Under the pieces are notes generated by a model that did not search any database, had not been told where the DNA came from, and worked only from the letters and a program-made list of their open reading frames with translations. DNA of 64,000 bases from Bacteroidales bacterium (GTDB lineage Bacteria > Bacteroidota > Bacteroidia > Bacteroidales > Lentimicrobiaceae), in contig JADIZB010000004.1 of assembly GCA_016705005.1 (NCBI GenBank), positions 62,001 to 126,000 on the forward strand. Reading direction: 5' to 3'. Shown here piece by piece: positions 34,702 through 43,744 of the stretch (within the stretch, counting starts at the first letter, position 1; every line of letters begins with the position of its first letter). Both the position numbers and the translations under genes were made by a program.

Positions 34702-35421
34702 ATGAAAAGCGAAAAATATATTTTCAGGAATAGTCTTGTCGTACTGGGATTCGCAATAATTACGCTGAATTCCGGATGTACAAAGGATGGCAACAATACC
34801 GAAAATCACCTGCCTGTGGCTTATTTCAGTCTTGCTCCTGCCAGGGGAGATATAAATACATCCATCGTCTTCAATGCCAATACTGTTTCAGATCATGAAG
34901 ATCCTGTCACTGATCTCGAGGTTAGATGGGACTGGAATCTGGACCATATTTTTGATACCCCTTATTCTACAGAAAAAATTATATCCCATCAGTACGATGC
35001 CATGGGAATCTATTTCCCTATGATGGAAGTCCGGGATTCAAAAGGGATGACAGACACGATTAAGAAAATGGTTGTCATTGTCAGCGATCTTTCAAATATG
35101 CCTCCAGATATTCCATATTATCTGACCCCGCCGGAATGGCAAACGTGGATGGATCCTACCATAATCTTCAAATGGACATGCACTGATCCTGAAAATGATC
35201 CACTTTCATTTGATATTTGGATAGGTACCAGCAGAACATCACTTAACCTTGCCAGGAGTGGAATTACTACTTTTAATCTGGTCAATGGAGAAGTTCAATA
35301 TGAAACAACGCTTTCGGGGTTCCGGTATGACCAGGATTATTTCTGGCAGATAGGAGCCAAAGACAGTGCCGGAAATTATACTGTTGGACTCATATCCAAA
35401 TTCACCACAAGGCCGGAATAA
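34702..35421 (+). CDS. PKD-domain lipoprotein
   Basis: The frame is open from 34609, but ATG 34702 starts MKSEKYIFRNSLVVLGFAIITLNSGC, a lipoprotein signal peptide with cysteine at residue 26. The upstream residues would bury it, so I choose the shorter 239-residue form. A PKD fold occupies about 35-125 (LAPARGDINTSIVFNANTVSD, WDWNLDHIFDTPYST, HQYDAMGIYFPMMEV). A fibronectin-like domain (about 140-235, PPEWQTWMDPTIIFKWTCTDPENDPLSFDIWIG) closes the protein. No catalytic motif is seen. It is probably an outer-membrane-anchored binding or structural protein. It converges with lutA, 47 nt away. Confidence 0.8.
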   Translation: MKSEKYIFRNSLVVLGFAIITLNSGCTKDGNNTENHLPVAYFSLAPARGDINTSIVFNANTVSDHEDPVTDLEVRWDWNLDHIFDTPYSTEKIISHQYDAMGIYFPMMEVRDSKGMTDTIKKMVVIVSDLSNMPPDIPYYLTPPEWQTWMDPTIIFKWTCTDPENDPLSFDIWIGTSRTSLNLARSGITTFNLVNGEVQYETTLSGFRYDQDYFWQIGAKDSAGNYTVGLISKFTTRPE

Positions 35422-35468
35422 GGAGGAAACAGAATCCAGAGATGGTCTGTTCAATCTAAGTACTCATC

Positions 35469-36194
35469 TTACAATTCCCAGCCCGAAGCAAGAATATCCA
35501 CAATGTGAATTGTATTTACAGGAAGGTTGTGCTTATCAATATATCCCTGCTGATGCATCAAACAGGAGGCATCTGTAGAAACAATAAATTCTGCCCCGGT
35601 TTCAAGCGCTTTTTTAATTTTGTAATCGGCCATGGCCGATGAGATGGGTTCATGTTTTACTGAAAAGGTACCACCGAATCCACAACAGGTTGTGGTTTCC
35701 TGCATCTCCACCAGTTCAAGTCCACGCACATGCTCAAGTAAAATCCGGGGCTCATCCTTTAATCCATACTCTCTCAGGGCTGCACAACTGTCATGGTACG
35801 TAACCCTGTGATTAAAAGTAGCTCCTATATCTCTTATATTGAGAACATTAACTAAGAAATCAGACACTTCATAAATGTTCTTCTTCAACAATCTGTACTC
35901 GTTGTGCATTGCTGAATTGTAAAACATCTCGTCATAATAGTTCCTTACCATTCCGGCACAGGATGCCGAAGGGGTAACAACATACTGGCAATCCTTAAAA
36001 TCGCGGATAAATTTTTCACCCATCGATTTGGCATGATCCCAGAAACCGCTGTTAAATGCGATTTGCCCGCAACAGGTCTGATTCTTGTTATACCTCACCC
36101 CCACTCCTGCTTTCTCAAGCACCTTCACCATATTAAATCCGGTTTCAGGAAACACCTGATCAATGAAACAGGGAATAAAAATGTCAACTACCAT
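35469..36194 (-). CDS. lutA: LutA-like (Fe-S)-binding oxidoreductase subunit
   Basis: The 241-residue protein carries two CCG domains, the defining feature of LutA/GlcF-type proteins. They are CCGQIAFNSGFWDHA at about residues 41-55 and CCGFGGTFSVKHEPIS at about 169-184, with YHDSCAALREYGLKDEPRILL between them. These cysteine-rich motifs bind iron-sulfur or heterodisulfide-type centres. LutA, LutB and LutC together oxidise L-lactate to pyruvate. A LutC-like LUD protein is 8 kb away (43828), but no LutB was found in the window. A perfect -7 box (TAGGTTTG) is at 36214-36221, 19 nt upstream. Confidence 0.9.
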   Translation of the reverse strand: MVVDIFIPCFIDQVFPETGFNMVKVLEKAGVGVRYNKNQTCCGQIAFNSGFWDHAKSMGEKFIRDFKDCQYVVTPSASCAGMVRNYYDEMFYNSAMHNEYRLLKKNIYEVSDFLVNVLNIRDIGATFNHRVTYHDSCAALREYGLKDEPRILLEHVRGLELVEMQETTTCCGFGGTFSVKHEPISSAMADYKIKKALETGAEFIVSTDASCLMHQQGYIDKHNLPVNTIHIVDILASGWEL

Positions 36195-36213
36195 TGAATG
36201 CCAAAAATTTTAA

Positions 36214-36221
36214 CAAACCTA
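36214..36221 (-). promoter_or_regulatory. -7 promoter box for lutA
   Basis: TAGGTTTG on the minus strand matches TAnnTTTG. It is 3 nt away from the oppositely oriented box at 36225-36232, forming a back-to-back promoter pair. Confidence 0.6.
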
Positions 36222-36224
36222 CGC

Positions 36225-36232
36225 TATATTTG
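36225..36232 (+). promoter_or_regulatory. -7 promoter box for the beta-lactamase gene
   Basis: TATATTTG matches TAnnTTTG. It leaves a leader of 83 nt to the ATG at 36316 (or 65 nt to the one at 36298). Confidence 0.5.
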
Positions 36233-36315
36233 TCAAAAATTCAAATTTAACCCGAAAATGCATCCCTCATGATGGGTATTCACGGAATGGTTAATCAATG
36301 CTAACATCAACAGAA

Positions 36316-37131
36316 ATGAGATCTTACCTGTTCTTTTTATTTTATGGAATGATGGTTGTACCGGCTTTGAATGTTTCCGCAAAACAGGCGTTAGCCAGGG
36401 ATACGGCAGCCTGGAGTGCATATTTCCAGGAAGCCGGTGTAGACGGAACTTTCGTTTTGCTTGATGCCAGTACCGGCGAATACAGTATTTACAACAGCAA
36501 GCGGGCCAGGACAAGATTTCTGCCTGCTTCCACTTTTAAAATCATGAACACACTCATCGGGTTGCAGAATAAAACGGTAAGTGGAATCGATGAGGTATTC
36601 AAATGGGATGGAATTAAAAGAGACTACGAAGACTGGAACAGGGATTTAAGCCTTCGCGAAGCATTCCGGTTTTCAGCTGTCTGGGTTTATCAGGAGCTGG
36701 CAGGCCGGACCGGCCGTGATGTTATCGAAAAATGGATAGAGAAGTGTAACTATGGAAATGGCAAGACAGGCCCTGAAATTAAAAGTTTCTGGCTTGACGG
36801 GGATGTCGCCATTTCGGCAATGGAACAGGTTGAATTCATTCGTTTGCTCTACACCGAAAGCCTCCCGTTTGACAAACCAGTACAGCGTCAGGTTAAAGAA
36901 ATTATGCTTGTTGATACGATAAGCGGTAAAGAGTTGCATGCAAAAACAGGATGGGCCGGCAGAATAGAAAAACAGATCGGATGGTATGTCGGTTATGTTA
37001 ACGATAAAAACCATTGCTGGATATTCGCTTTGAACATCGACATTAACAAAGACAAGGATTCGGCCCTGAGAACCTTGATCAGTCGTAAAATTCTTGACAG
37101 AGAAGGCATATACCCGCGAAATCAGGAATAA
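36316..37131 (+). CDS. Class D (OXA-type) beta-lactamase family protein
   Basis: Starting at ATG 36316 gives a signal peptide MRSYLFFLFYGMMVVPALNVSA; an earlier in-frame ATG at 36298 only adds a polar stretch. The 271-residue product has every class D motif in order: STFK (about residues 72-75), SAVW (about 119-122), YGN (about 146-148), WLDG near 162-165, and KTGW (about 210-213). These are the catalytic serine with its carboxylatable lysine, the SxV motif, and the KTG triad. The family acylates and hydrolyses beta-lactams, although some members are sensors or housekeeping enzymes. No mobile element, integron or antibiotic regulator is next to it, which suggests an intrinsic chromosomal gene. 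Confidence 0.9.
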   Translation: MRSYLFFLFYGMMVVPALNVSAKQALARDTAAWSAYFQEAGVDGTFVLLDASTGEYSIYNSKRARTRFLPASTFKIMNTLIGLQNKTVSGIDEVFKWDGIKRDYEDWNRDLSLREAFRFSAVWVYQELAGRTGRDVIEKWIEKCNYGNGKTGPEIKSFWLDGDVAISAMEQVEFIRLLYTESLPFDKPVQRQVKEIMLVDTISGKELHAKTGWAGRIEKQIGWYVGYVNDKNHCWIFALNIDINKDKDSALRTLISRKILDREGIYPRNQE

Positions 37132-37234
37132 AAAAACTGCAGGCAGGGAAATAAATCAATGATCCGATCCCAGATTCAGGGCCGGCTGGCAGGAAACCAG
37201 GAGAATCCCTTTCCGGCAGCATGACCACACAGAA

Positions 37235-38341
37235 TTACTCCCGTGGGACATGGCGGCTGAAATCCGTATACCTGAATAGACTTTCGCGCACAAGAGCAAG
37301 TTCGCATTGCTGTCCTTCCACTGCCTTACCGATGTCGCGTATAAGTGTCAGCATCAGGCGCCCTTTGCGGTTTTTCTTATCATAATGCGTAATCTCAACC
37401 AATTCGTCAATCGCTGCTGTAGGTATTTTATAATGTGTAAAATTCAGCAGAATATTCCTCACCAGATCATCTCTCTGGGCATGATCAAGACCAAGACTAC
37501 GGTAAGATATATAAGCTTCGCAGATCATACCCATGGCAACGGCTTCCCCGTGGGTAAGCGGTGAGGTATCGTTACGGAGGGAATAGGTTTCAAATGCATG
37601 ACCGAGGGTATGTCCAAAATTCAACTGACGGCGTATTCCATTTTCCAGCGGATCCTTGTTCACAATTTTTGCCTTAATCTGGATTGCTGTAAGAATGTGA
37701 TCTTCCCAGTCTGAAACAACGGCCATGGGTATTTTGGTGAGTTTCTTCCAAAATGCACTGTCAGCAATCAAAGCATGCTTCAGCATTTCAGCGAAACCGG
37801 ATAATAACTGACGATGTGGAAGAGTGGAAAGGAATCCCGGCCAAATATATACAGAAGATGGCTTTGAAAACAAACCGATCTGATTTTTGAGAGAGTAGAG
37901 ATCAACGCCGGTTTTCCCACCGAGTGAGGCATCGATCATGGCCATCAGTGAAGTGGGAATATTTATAAAAGGCATTCCCCTGTGGAAAACAGATGCAGCA
38001 AATCCACCAAGGTCAGAAACCATGCCACCACCAAGGTTAATCATCAAAGATTGCCGGTTCGCTCCTTCCACGGCCATCTGATTCCATACTTTTTCACAGG
38101 TAGCTAGGGTTTTATTCTCTTCGCCGGCCTTGATGATGATTTTATTTGCCTTTTCAAGCTGAGGAACCATTGAAATAAGCACCGGGTAACAATGCTCAAT
38201 CGTATTCTCATCGGCAAGCAGAAAGACAACTTCTTTAGTTGCCAGCTTCGTAGTCAGGTGGTCCTGCAATTCTTCAAAAACACCCTGTCCGATATATACC
38301 GGTGAACCTGCTATTTCAAGTGAATGTAATTTCTTTGCCAT
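37235..38341 (-). CDS. aroB: 3-dehydroquinate synthase
   Basis: The 368-residue protein matches AroB, which turns DAHP into 3-dehydroquinate in the shikimate pathway. The NAD-binding GGGMVSDLGGFAASVFHRGMPFINIPTSLMAMIDASLGGKTGVD block lies near residues 100-145, the metal-binding QLNFGHTLGHAFE near 240-252, and the HGEAVAMGM motif near 264-272. The length and start are normal. A perfect -7 box (TAAGTTTG) at 38346-38353 ends 4 nt before the ATG, so the mRNA is probably leaderless or nearly so. The gene is alone on its strand here. Confidence 0.96.
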   Translation of the reverse strand: MAKKLHSLEIAGSPVYIGQGVFEELQDHLTTKLATKEVVFLLADENTIEHCYPVLISMVPQLEKANKIIIKAGEENKTLATCEKVWNQMAVEGANRQSLMINLGGGMVSDLGGFAASVFHRGMPFINIPTSLMAMIDASLGGKTGVDLYSLKNQIGLFSKPSSVYIWPGFLSTLPHRQLLSGFAEMLKHALIADSAFWKKLTKIPMAVVSDWEDHILTAIQIKAKIVNKDPLENGIRRQLNFGHTLGHAFETYSLRNDTSPLTHGEAVAMGMICEAYISYRSLGLDHAQRDDLVRNILLNFTHYKIPTAAIDELVEITHYDKKNRKGRLMLTLIRDIGKAVEGQQCELALVRESLFRYTDFSRHVPRE

Positions 38342-38345
38342 AGTG

Positions 38346-38353
38346 CAAACTTA
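38346..38353 (-). promoter_or_regulatory. -7 box 4 nt from the aroB start (possible leaderless transcript)
   Basis: TAAGTTTG on the minus strand, followed by CACT and the ATG. The geometry is the same as at trmN6 (TACATTTG-CACC-ATG). Confidence 0.6.
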
Positions 38354-38545
38354 CAATATTTCATATTAACATAAAAAAAGTGTTTTGGTTATCAACCGCA
38401 GGTTTATTTTATGATAAAATCACATTCACAGATTTTGTAATCAATGAACATCCACCAGGTGCTGAATTTCAGCCATAGAGATCATCTGACCAGCGGTTGT
38501 TTATGAAATTTTTGTCAGGCGTTTGCGAATCAATACAATTTCATG

Positions 38546-38553
38546 TAAGTTTG
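38546..38553 (+). promoter_or_regulatory. -7 promoter box for proline dehydrogenase
   Basis: TAAGTTTG matches TAnnTTTG and lies 23 nt upstream of ATG 38577. Confidence 0.55.
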
Positions 38554-38576
38554 ACTGAATTTCATATCCTTTGAAT

Positions 38577-39755
38577 ATGCCACTTCAGATTTCAGGCTTC
38601 AGTGACACCAAAATAGCTTTCATCAGCAAAACGGACAGCGAATTGAGACGGGCAAGTCTGCTTTTCAGAGCGCTGGCTAACCCATGGTTAGTGAATACCG
38701 GTAAATTTCTGGTTGGTTTTGCTTTTAAAACAGGGCTGCCTGTCGGATGGATTATTAAACCTACGATATACAGCCATTTTGTAGGTGGGCGCAGTATAAG
38801 CGAATGTGCCCCACTGGTAAGCTCTCTCAGCCGATACAATGTAAAATCAATCCTTGATTTTTCAGTTGAAGGAAACCATGATCCTGAAGGGATTGAAAGC
38901 ACCCTGAACGAAACATTAAAATCGATTGCCAACGCTTCAGCAGATAAAAATATACCTTTTGCTGTATTCAAGCCAACAGCCTTTGCTTCGGCTGATCTTC
39001 TGGATACGGCTATACCCGGCACCCCCCCCGATCCCATTCTGGCTGAAGAATATGACAGATTTAAAGAAAGGGTTGAGATTTTGTGCAGTGAGGCATCCAG
39101 GCTAGGTGTCCCCTTGATGATTGATGCTGAAGACAGCTGGTACCAGCATCTTGTTGATGAAACCGTTGAGGCGATGATGATGAAATACAATACGGAAAAG
39201 GTCATTGTTTTCAACACACTTCAGATGTACAGACGCGACAGGATCAATTACCTGAATGAATGCATCAGTCGTGCCAGGGCAGGGAAATACCTTCTGGGGA
39301 TCAAATTTGTCAGGGGCGCATATATGGAAAAAGAAAGAAACCGCGCCCTTGCAATGAATTACCCTTCGCCAATTATGGCAGATAAGAAATCAACCGATGG
39401 GGCTTTTGATGAAGCCATCAGTATTTCACTCGACAATCTGGATGTGGTTGAGATTTTTTGCGGCTCTCACAATGAGGAAAGTAACCTTTTTCTTGCACAT
39501 GAAATTGACAGGCGCGGCCTGAGCAGAAACGACAGAAGGATATGGTTTGCCCAGCTTTACGGAATGAGTGACCACATCAGCTTCAACCTTGGTAATGCAG
39601 GATACAATGTTGCCAAATATATCCCTTACGGGCCGGTAAAATCGGTGATGCCCTACCTTTTCCGACGTGCTGAAGAGAACACCAGCATAGCAGGGCAAAC
39701 AAGCCGTGAACTCGGGCTGATTAAAACCGAACTTGAACGGAGAAGCAGGGCCTGA
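38577..39755 (+). CDS. Proline dehydrogenase
   Basis: I choose ATG 38577 because the promoter box at 38546-38553 leaves a normal leader; an in-frame TTG is 6 nt earlier. The 392-residue product is a monofunctional proline dehydrogenase with the PRODH barrel. Visible family features are DFSVEG (about 97-102), IKFVRGAYMEKER (about 241-253), and the C-terminal YGPVKSVMPYLFRRAEENTS, whose RRxxEN segment contacts proline. It oxidises proline to pyrroline-5-carboxylate using FAD. No P5C dehydrogenase is adjacent. The length (about 390) fits Bacteroidota PRODH. Confidence 0.93.
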   Translation: MPLQISGFSDTKIAFISKTDSELRRASLLFRALANPWLVNTGKFLVGFAFKTGLPVGWIIKPTIYSHFVGGRSISECAPLVSSLSRYNVKSILDFSVEGNHDPEGIESTLNETLKSIANASADKNIPFAVFKPTAFASADLLDTAIPGTPPDPILAEEYDRFKERVEILCSEASRLGVPLMIDAEDSWYQHLVDETVEAMMMKYNTEKVIVFNTLQMYRRDRINYLNECISRARAGKYLLGIKFVRGAYMEKERNRALAMNYPSPIMADKKSTDGAFDEAISISLDNLDVVEIFCGSHNEESNLFLAHEIDRRGLSRNDRRIWFAQLYGMSDHISFNLGNAGYNVAKYIPYGPVKSVMPYLFRRAEENTSIAGQTSRELGLIKTELERRSRA

Positions 39756-39862
39756 CCACTCGTTTTTTTTCCGCACTTACGCTTTATCCTTAATTCCGGG
39801 CAACTCATCCGGCAAATTACCCTGTACACCGATTTTTATTTAGGGAGTGGTTGCAACCAATC

Positions 39863-39870
39863 TACCTTTG
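39863..39870 (+). promoter_or_regulatory. -7 promoter box for the small exported protein
   Basis: TACCTTTG is a perfect TAnnTTTG match, 28 nt upstream of ATG 39899. Confidence 0.5.
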
Positions 39871-39898
39871 TACTGTCATTAAATTCAAAACAGTTAAA

Positions 39899-40039
39899 AT
39901 GAAAAAATTTCAATTCTGGACTTCAGTGGCAATAATTATCCTGTCATGCTGTTTGGTAATTTACGCATCAGACATAAAAAATCCTGTTAAACAAAACGAT
40001 CCGTTAATGCACAGTACCGGAATCAGTTCAAAAAGATAG
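39899..40039 (+). CDS. Small exported or membrane-anchored protein, unknown
   Basis: A 46-residue frame with a positively charged start (MKKFQFW), one hydrophobic segment (residues 8-23, SVAIIILSCCLVIYAS) and a short polar tail with SDIKNPVKQNDP. A perfect -7 box lies 28 nt upstream, which argues that it is expressed. The longer reading from 39851 begins upstream of this box, so I reject that start. No family recognised. It lies 116 nt before a TonB-dependent receptor gene and could be a leader peptide or a separate small protein. Confidence 0.45.
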   Translation: MKKFQFWTSVAIIILSCCLVIYASDIKNPVKQNDPLMHSTGISSKR

Positions 40040-40155
40040 ACAAACAGCCTGTCATTTTTCATTCTGAATTTTCACATGAAACTGCCCAGCTTTTCGCAAA
40101 AATAACTACGACCGGTTACCAACCATAACTACCTGAACCCTAGATAATAAAATCA

Positions 40156-42513
40156 ATGAGAACCCTGCGTCATATCACATTTCTTCTTTTCTTTCTTTTA
40201 ACCGCTTTTACTCAGGCAATGCCTGATACAGAAGATGCCGGAGGAAAGAGATTTACCATAAGCGGAAACATCAAGGATAAAAAAACCGGTGAAGAACTCA
40301 TCGGAGCTACCATCTACATCAAGGAAATCAAAACCGGGACCACAACCAATGTGTACGGCTTTTATTCTGTTAGCCTGAACCCGGGCAAATACAGCATCAC
40401 TTATACCTATATAGGGTACGCTGCTGTAGAGAGATATATTGAACTTAAGGAGAACCTCGTTCTTGATATTGAATTACAAACCAGGGAACAGCAACTCAAG
40501 GAAGTAATCATTACGGGTGAACGGCCCGATGAAAACATCCGCAAGTCCGAAATGAGCGTGGTCAGGATGGACATAAAAACCATCAACCGGATACCGGCTC
40601 TCATGGGTGAAGTTGACATTATCAAAGCCATACAGATGCTTCCGGGAGTTCAATCGACCGCCGAAGGGTCTTCAGGTTTCAGTGTACGGGGAGGCGGACC
40701 TGATCAGAACCTGATTCTACTCGACGAAGCCATTGTTTACAATGCCTCACACCTGCTTGGTTTCTTTTCGGTTTTCAACAACGATGCCATCAAAGATGTA
40801 ATACTTTACAAAGGCGATATTCCTGCTTCAAGTGGTGGGCGGTTATCTTCCCTTCTGGATATACGAATGAAAGATGGCAACCAGAAAACCCTGTCTGGTG
40901 CAGGTGGTATCGGAACCATCTCAAGCCGCCTCACACTGGAAGGCCCGATAAAGAATGACCACACATCCTTTCTTGTTGCCGGAAGAAGGACTTATGTGGA
41001 TGTCTTCCTACCTCTTGCCAAGAACAAGGAAATCAGGGATAACATTCTCTACTTCTATGACTTTAATGCAAAAATTAATCACAGGATCGACGACAGGAAC
41101 AGGATCTTCCTTTCAGGTTATTTCGGTCGTGACGTATTCAGCAATGATTTTGCCAGAATGAGCCTGGGCAACCAAACCGGGACTTTAAGATGGAACCACC
41201 TCTTTTCGCAAAAGCTTTTTTCCAATTTTACGCTGATCCACAGCATGTATGATTACCGGCTTGGCACACCGGAAGGAAATGCCAATTCGTTTACCTGGAC
41301 GTCTAAAATGCAGAACCAGAGCGGGAAAGCTGACTTCACATGGTATGCTGACCCTAACAACACCATCAGGTTTGGCGCTGCAATGATTGTTCATACATTC
41401 GACCCCGGGCACGCCAAAGGCACAGGAAGCGAAAGCCTTTTTACAGAATTCAGCCTGCCTGAGAACTATGCCCTGGAATATGGGGTTTACTTAAGTAACG
41501 AACAGAGGATTAGTGAAAAACTGCTGGTGAAATATGGGGTAAGATTCTCAGCGTTCCAGAACATCGGCCCGGGAACCGTATATAATTATGATGAGGGGTA
41601 CAATGTACTTGATTCTGTTGTTTATGGAAAGCGGAAAATATTTAAAACATTTAACGCCCTGGAACCAAGGCTGGGTTTAAATTATATCTTGTCAAACAAA
41701 ACTTCAGTCAAGGCCAGCTATTCAAGAACGGTTCAATACATCCACCTTGCACAGAATTCAACTGCCGGCACACCTCTTGACCTTTGGTTTCCCAGCAGCC
41801 CGAATGTAAAACCCCAGAAAGCCGATCAGTTTGCCATTGGTTATTTCAGGAACCTGAATGATAATGCACTCGAAACCTCTGCAGAGGTTTATTACAAGTC
41901 GATGCACGATGTGATTGATTTCAAAGACAATGCAGAACTTCTCCTGAATCCGCAGCTTGAAGGTGAATTGAGAACCGGCAAAGGATGGTCTTACGGTCTT
42001 GAGTTAATGGTCAGGAAAAATACAGGAAAACTTAACGGCTGGGTAAGTTATACTTTATCGGCAACCCGGAGAAAAATTGCTGGCATAAACGATGGCAGAT
42101 CCTACAGAGCTCCTTATGAAAAGCCTCACAACATATCAATTGTATTGAATTACGAATTCAGCGAAAGGTCAATCCTGTCGGCAAACTGGGTCTATGCTAC
42201 AGGGGCACCGGTTACATTCCCGACAGGGCGGGCAGTTATCGGTAATGTTATCGTTCCGATTTACAGTGATCGCAATGCTTACCGATTGCCCGATTATCAC
42301 AGGCTGGATCTTTCATACACCCTGAAGGGGAAAAACAAAAAAAACAGGAAATGGCAGGGTGAATGGAACTTCTCGGTCTACAATGCCTATGGCCGCAAAA
42401 ATGCCTGGGCTATAAATTTTGTTGAAGACCAGGATAACCCAAACCAGACATATGCCGAGAAGACATACCTGTTCAGTATCATCCCCGCAATCACTTATAA
42501 TTTCAAGTTTTAA
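40156..42513 (+). CDS. TonB-dependent receptor with carboxypeptidase-regulatory-like domain
   Basis: The 785-residue protein has a signal peptide (about 1-22) and an N-terminal CarboxypepD_reg-like domain (about 30-110, FTISGNIKDKKTGEELIGATIYI, TYIGYAAVERYIELKE). A TonB plug follows (about 118-230, MGEVDIIKAIQMLPGVQSTAEGSSGFSVRGGGPDQNLILLDEAIVYN), then a 22-strand-type barrel ending in an aromatic residue (NFKF). It is of the FecA/SusC-like superfamily and imports a ligand through the outer membrane, powered by TonB. It is 11 nt upstream of a DUF4249 lipoprotein, a common pairing in this phylum. The substrate is not evident. Confidence 0.93.
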   Translation: MRTLRHITFLLFFLLTAFTQAMPDTEDAGGKRFTISGNIKDKKTGEELIGATIYIKEIKTGTTTNVYGFYSVSLNPGKYSITYTYIGYAAVERYIELKENLVLDIELQTREQQLKEVIITGERPDENIRKSEMSVVRMDIKTINRIPALMGEVDIIKAIQMLPGVQSTAEGSSGFSVRGGGPDQNLILLDEAIVYNASHLLGFFSVFNNDAIKDVILYKGDIPASSGGRLSSLLDIRMKDGNQKTLSGAGGIGTISSRLTLEGPIKNDHTSFLVAGRRTYVDVFLPLAKNKEIRDNILYFYDFNAKINHRIDDRNRIFLSGYFGRDVFSNDFARMSLGNQTGTLRWNHLFSQKLFSNFTLIHSMYDYRLGTPEGNANSFTWTSKMQNQSGKADFTWYADPNNTIRFGAAMIVHTFDPGHAKGTGSESLFTEFSLPENYALEYGVYLSNEQRISEKLLVKYGVRFSAFQNIGPGTVYNYDEGYNVLDSVVYGKRKIFKTFNALEPRLGLNYILSNKTSVKASYSRTVQYIHLAQNSTAGTPLDLWFPSSPNVKPQKADQFAIGYFRNLNDNALETSAEVYYKSMHDVIDFKDNAELLLNPQLEGELRTGKGWSYGLELMVRKNTGKLNGWVSYTLSATRRKIAGINDGRSYRAPYEKPHNISIVLNYEFSERSILSANWVYATGAPVTFPTGRAVIGNVIVPIYSDRNAYRLPDYHRLDLSYTLKGKNKKNRKWQGEWNFSVYNAYGRKNAWAINFVEDQDNPNQTYAEKTYLFSIIPAITYNFKF

Positions 42514-42524
42514 TCATCACTCCA

Positions 42525-43409
42525 ATGACAATGAGATATAAAAAACCAAACAATAAAGTCAGAATAATGGTGTTGCTCGGGTCGGCTTTGTTTTTCTTCA
42601 ACTCGTGCACCGAACGCATCGACATTGATCTGGAAGAAAGTTATACCAGACTGGTGGTGGAAGGAATGATAACGAACGACACACTTGCCCATACCATCAG
42701 GCTTACCAGCACCACCAGTTATTACTATTCTGAAAAGGCTCCTGCTGTCAGCGGAGCCACTGTAACCATCGACGATGGGACTTCAGTAACAACACTGGCC
42801 GAAACAGAACCGGGCACTTATCAGACTCCGTCTGACTATTTTGGAATCCCGGGCAGAACTTACCATCTGAACATCGGACTTGCCACAGCCATCAACGGAC
42901 ATGAAACCTACACTGCCGTTTCGCAGATGAGCCCAATGCTTTCGCTGGACTCTATATCTTCTGTTTACCATGAAGACTGGGGCCCTGACGGATATTATGA
43001 AATTAAATGCTATGTGCTTGATCCGCCGTCAACCGACTTTTATATGTTCAGGGTTTTCAAAAACGGAGTTCTGGTATCCGACTCTCTGACAAAGGTGCTG
43101 GTAACCGATGACCGTTTCTATAACGGGAACTATACAAATGGGGTTGGTATCGGGTATCTCAACCAGTCATTTGAAAAGGAAATTGTTTCTCCCGGAGATA
43201 ACCTTACCATCGAAAGTGCCAGAATTACTGAAGAATACTACCGGTTTATCAGTCAGCTCCAGATTCAGTCAGGGTACCAGAATCCTCTTTTCAGCGGGCC
43301 ACCGGCCAATATTTCAGGAAATATCAACAATGGTGGTATCGGCTTTTTTGCAACTTATCCGGTAAGTTACAGTAAAACAATAGCTTCCGGATTGAGTTCA
43401 GGAGATTGA
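42525..43409 (+). CDS. DUF4249 lipoprotein
   Basis: The 294-residue protein has a lipoprotein signal (LLGSALFFFNSC, cysteine near residue 28) and the DUF4249 opening ERIDIDLEESYTRLVVEGMITND. The Ig-like N-terminal part (about 35-130) is followed by the family's C-terminal domain with SVYHEDWGPDGYYEIKCY and ITEEYYRFISQLQIQSG. DUF4249 proteins are almost always encoded with a TonB-dependent receptor, as here, and are thought to be surface partners of that receptor. The gene starts 11 nt after the receptor, so they form an operon. A 129-nt gap separates it from the next gene. Confidence 0.9.
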   Translation: MTMRYKKPNNKVRIMVLLGSALFFFNSCTERIDIDLEESYTRLVVEGMITNDTLAHTIRLTSTTSYYYSEKAPAVSGATVTIDDGTSVTTLAETEPGTYQTPSDYFGIPGRTYHLNIGLATAINGHETYTAVSQMSPMLSLDSISSVYHEDWGPDGYYEIKCYVLDPPSTDFYMFRVFKNGVLVSDSLTKVLVTDDRFYNGNYTNGVGIGYLNQSFEKEIVSPGDNLTIESARITEEYYRFISQLQIQSGYQNPLFSGPPANISGNINNGGIGFFATYPVSYSKTIASGLSSGD

Positions 43410-43537
43410 AATTCAATAAGCAAAAAAAATCATAAAAAAGTGTTAAAAACCGTATTACCAACAACAACTTAAGTGATATATACGTTGTAATGCAAACGAT
43501 TGCATTAAGGGTTTCGTGTAACTTAATCCGCTAAACT

Positions 43538-43729
43538 ATGCTTGAATACTCAAAAACAGTGCTCCAGAAAGTTAGCTTCAATGGTGACCTTTTCAAAAAA
43601 GAACTGAAAAAAGCTGTTCGGTTCCTGAAAAGGGAAGAAATCATTATGCTTCAGATCTGGTGCCTGGTAAGTTACAACGACAAGTACGGCGATATTATCC
43701 GTGAAGTTTTCAGAAACATTACGCGATAG
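43538..43729 (+). CDS. Small helical protein, conserved-looking, unknown function
   Basis: This 63-residue frame is rich in charged and hydrophobic helix-forming residues (SKTVLQKVSFNGDLFKKELKKAVRFLKREEIIML). I recall similar short proteins (MLEYSKTVLQKVSFD...) in other Bacteroidota, without any assigned function. It lacks a signal peptide, a membrane helix and cysteine motifs. A strong terminator starts 16 nt after its stop, and it is preceded by a 128-nt gap with no clear box. I am fairly confident it is a real gene. Confidence 0.7.
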   Translation: MLEYSKTVLQKVSFNGDLFKKELKKAVRFLKREEIIMLQIWCLVSYNDKYGDIIREVFRNITR

Positions 43730-43744
43730 TGTCATTTACTCACC

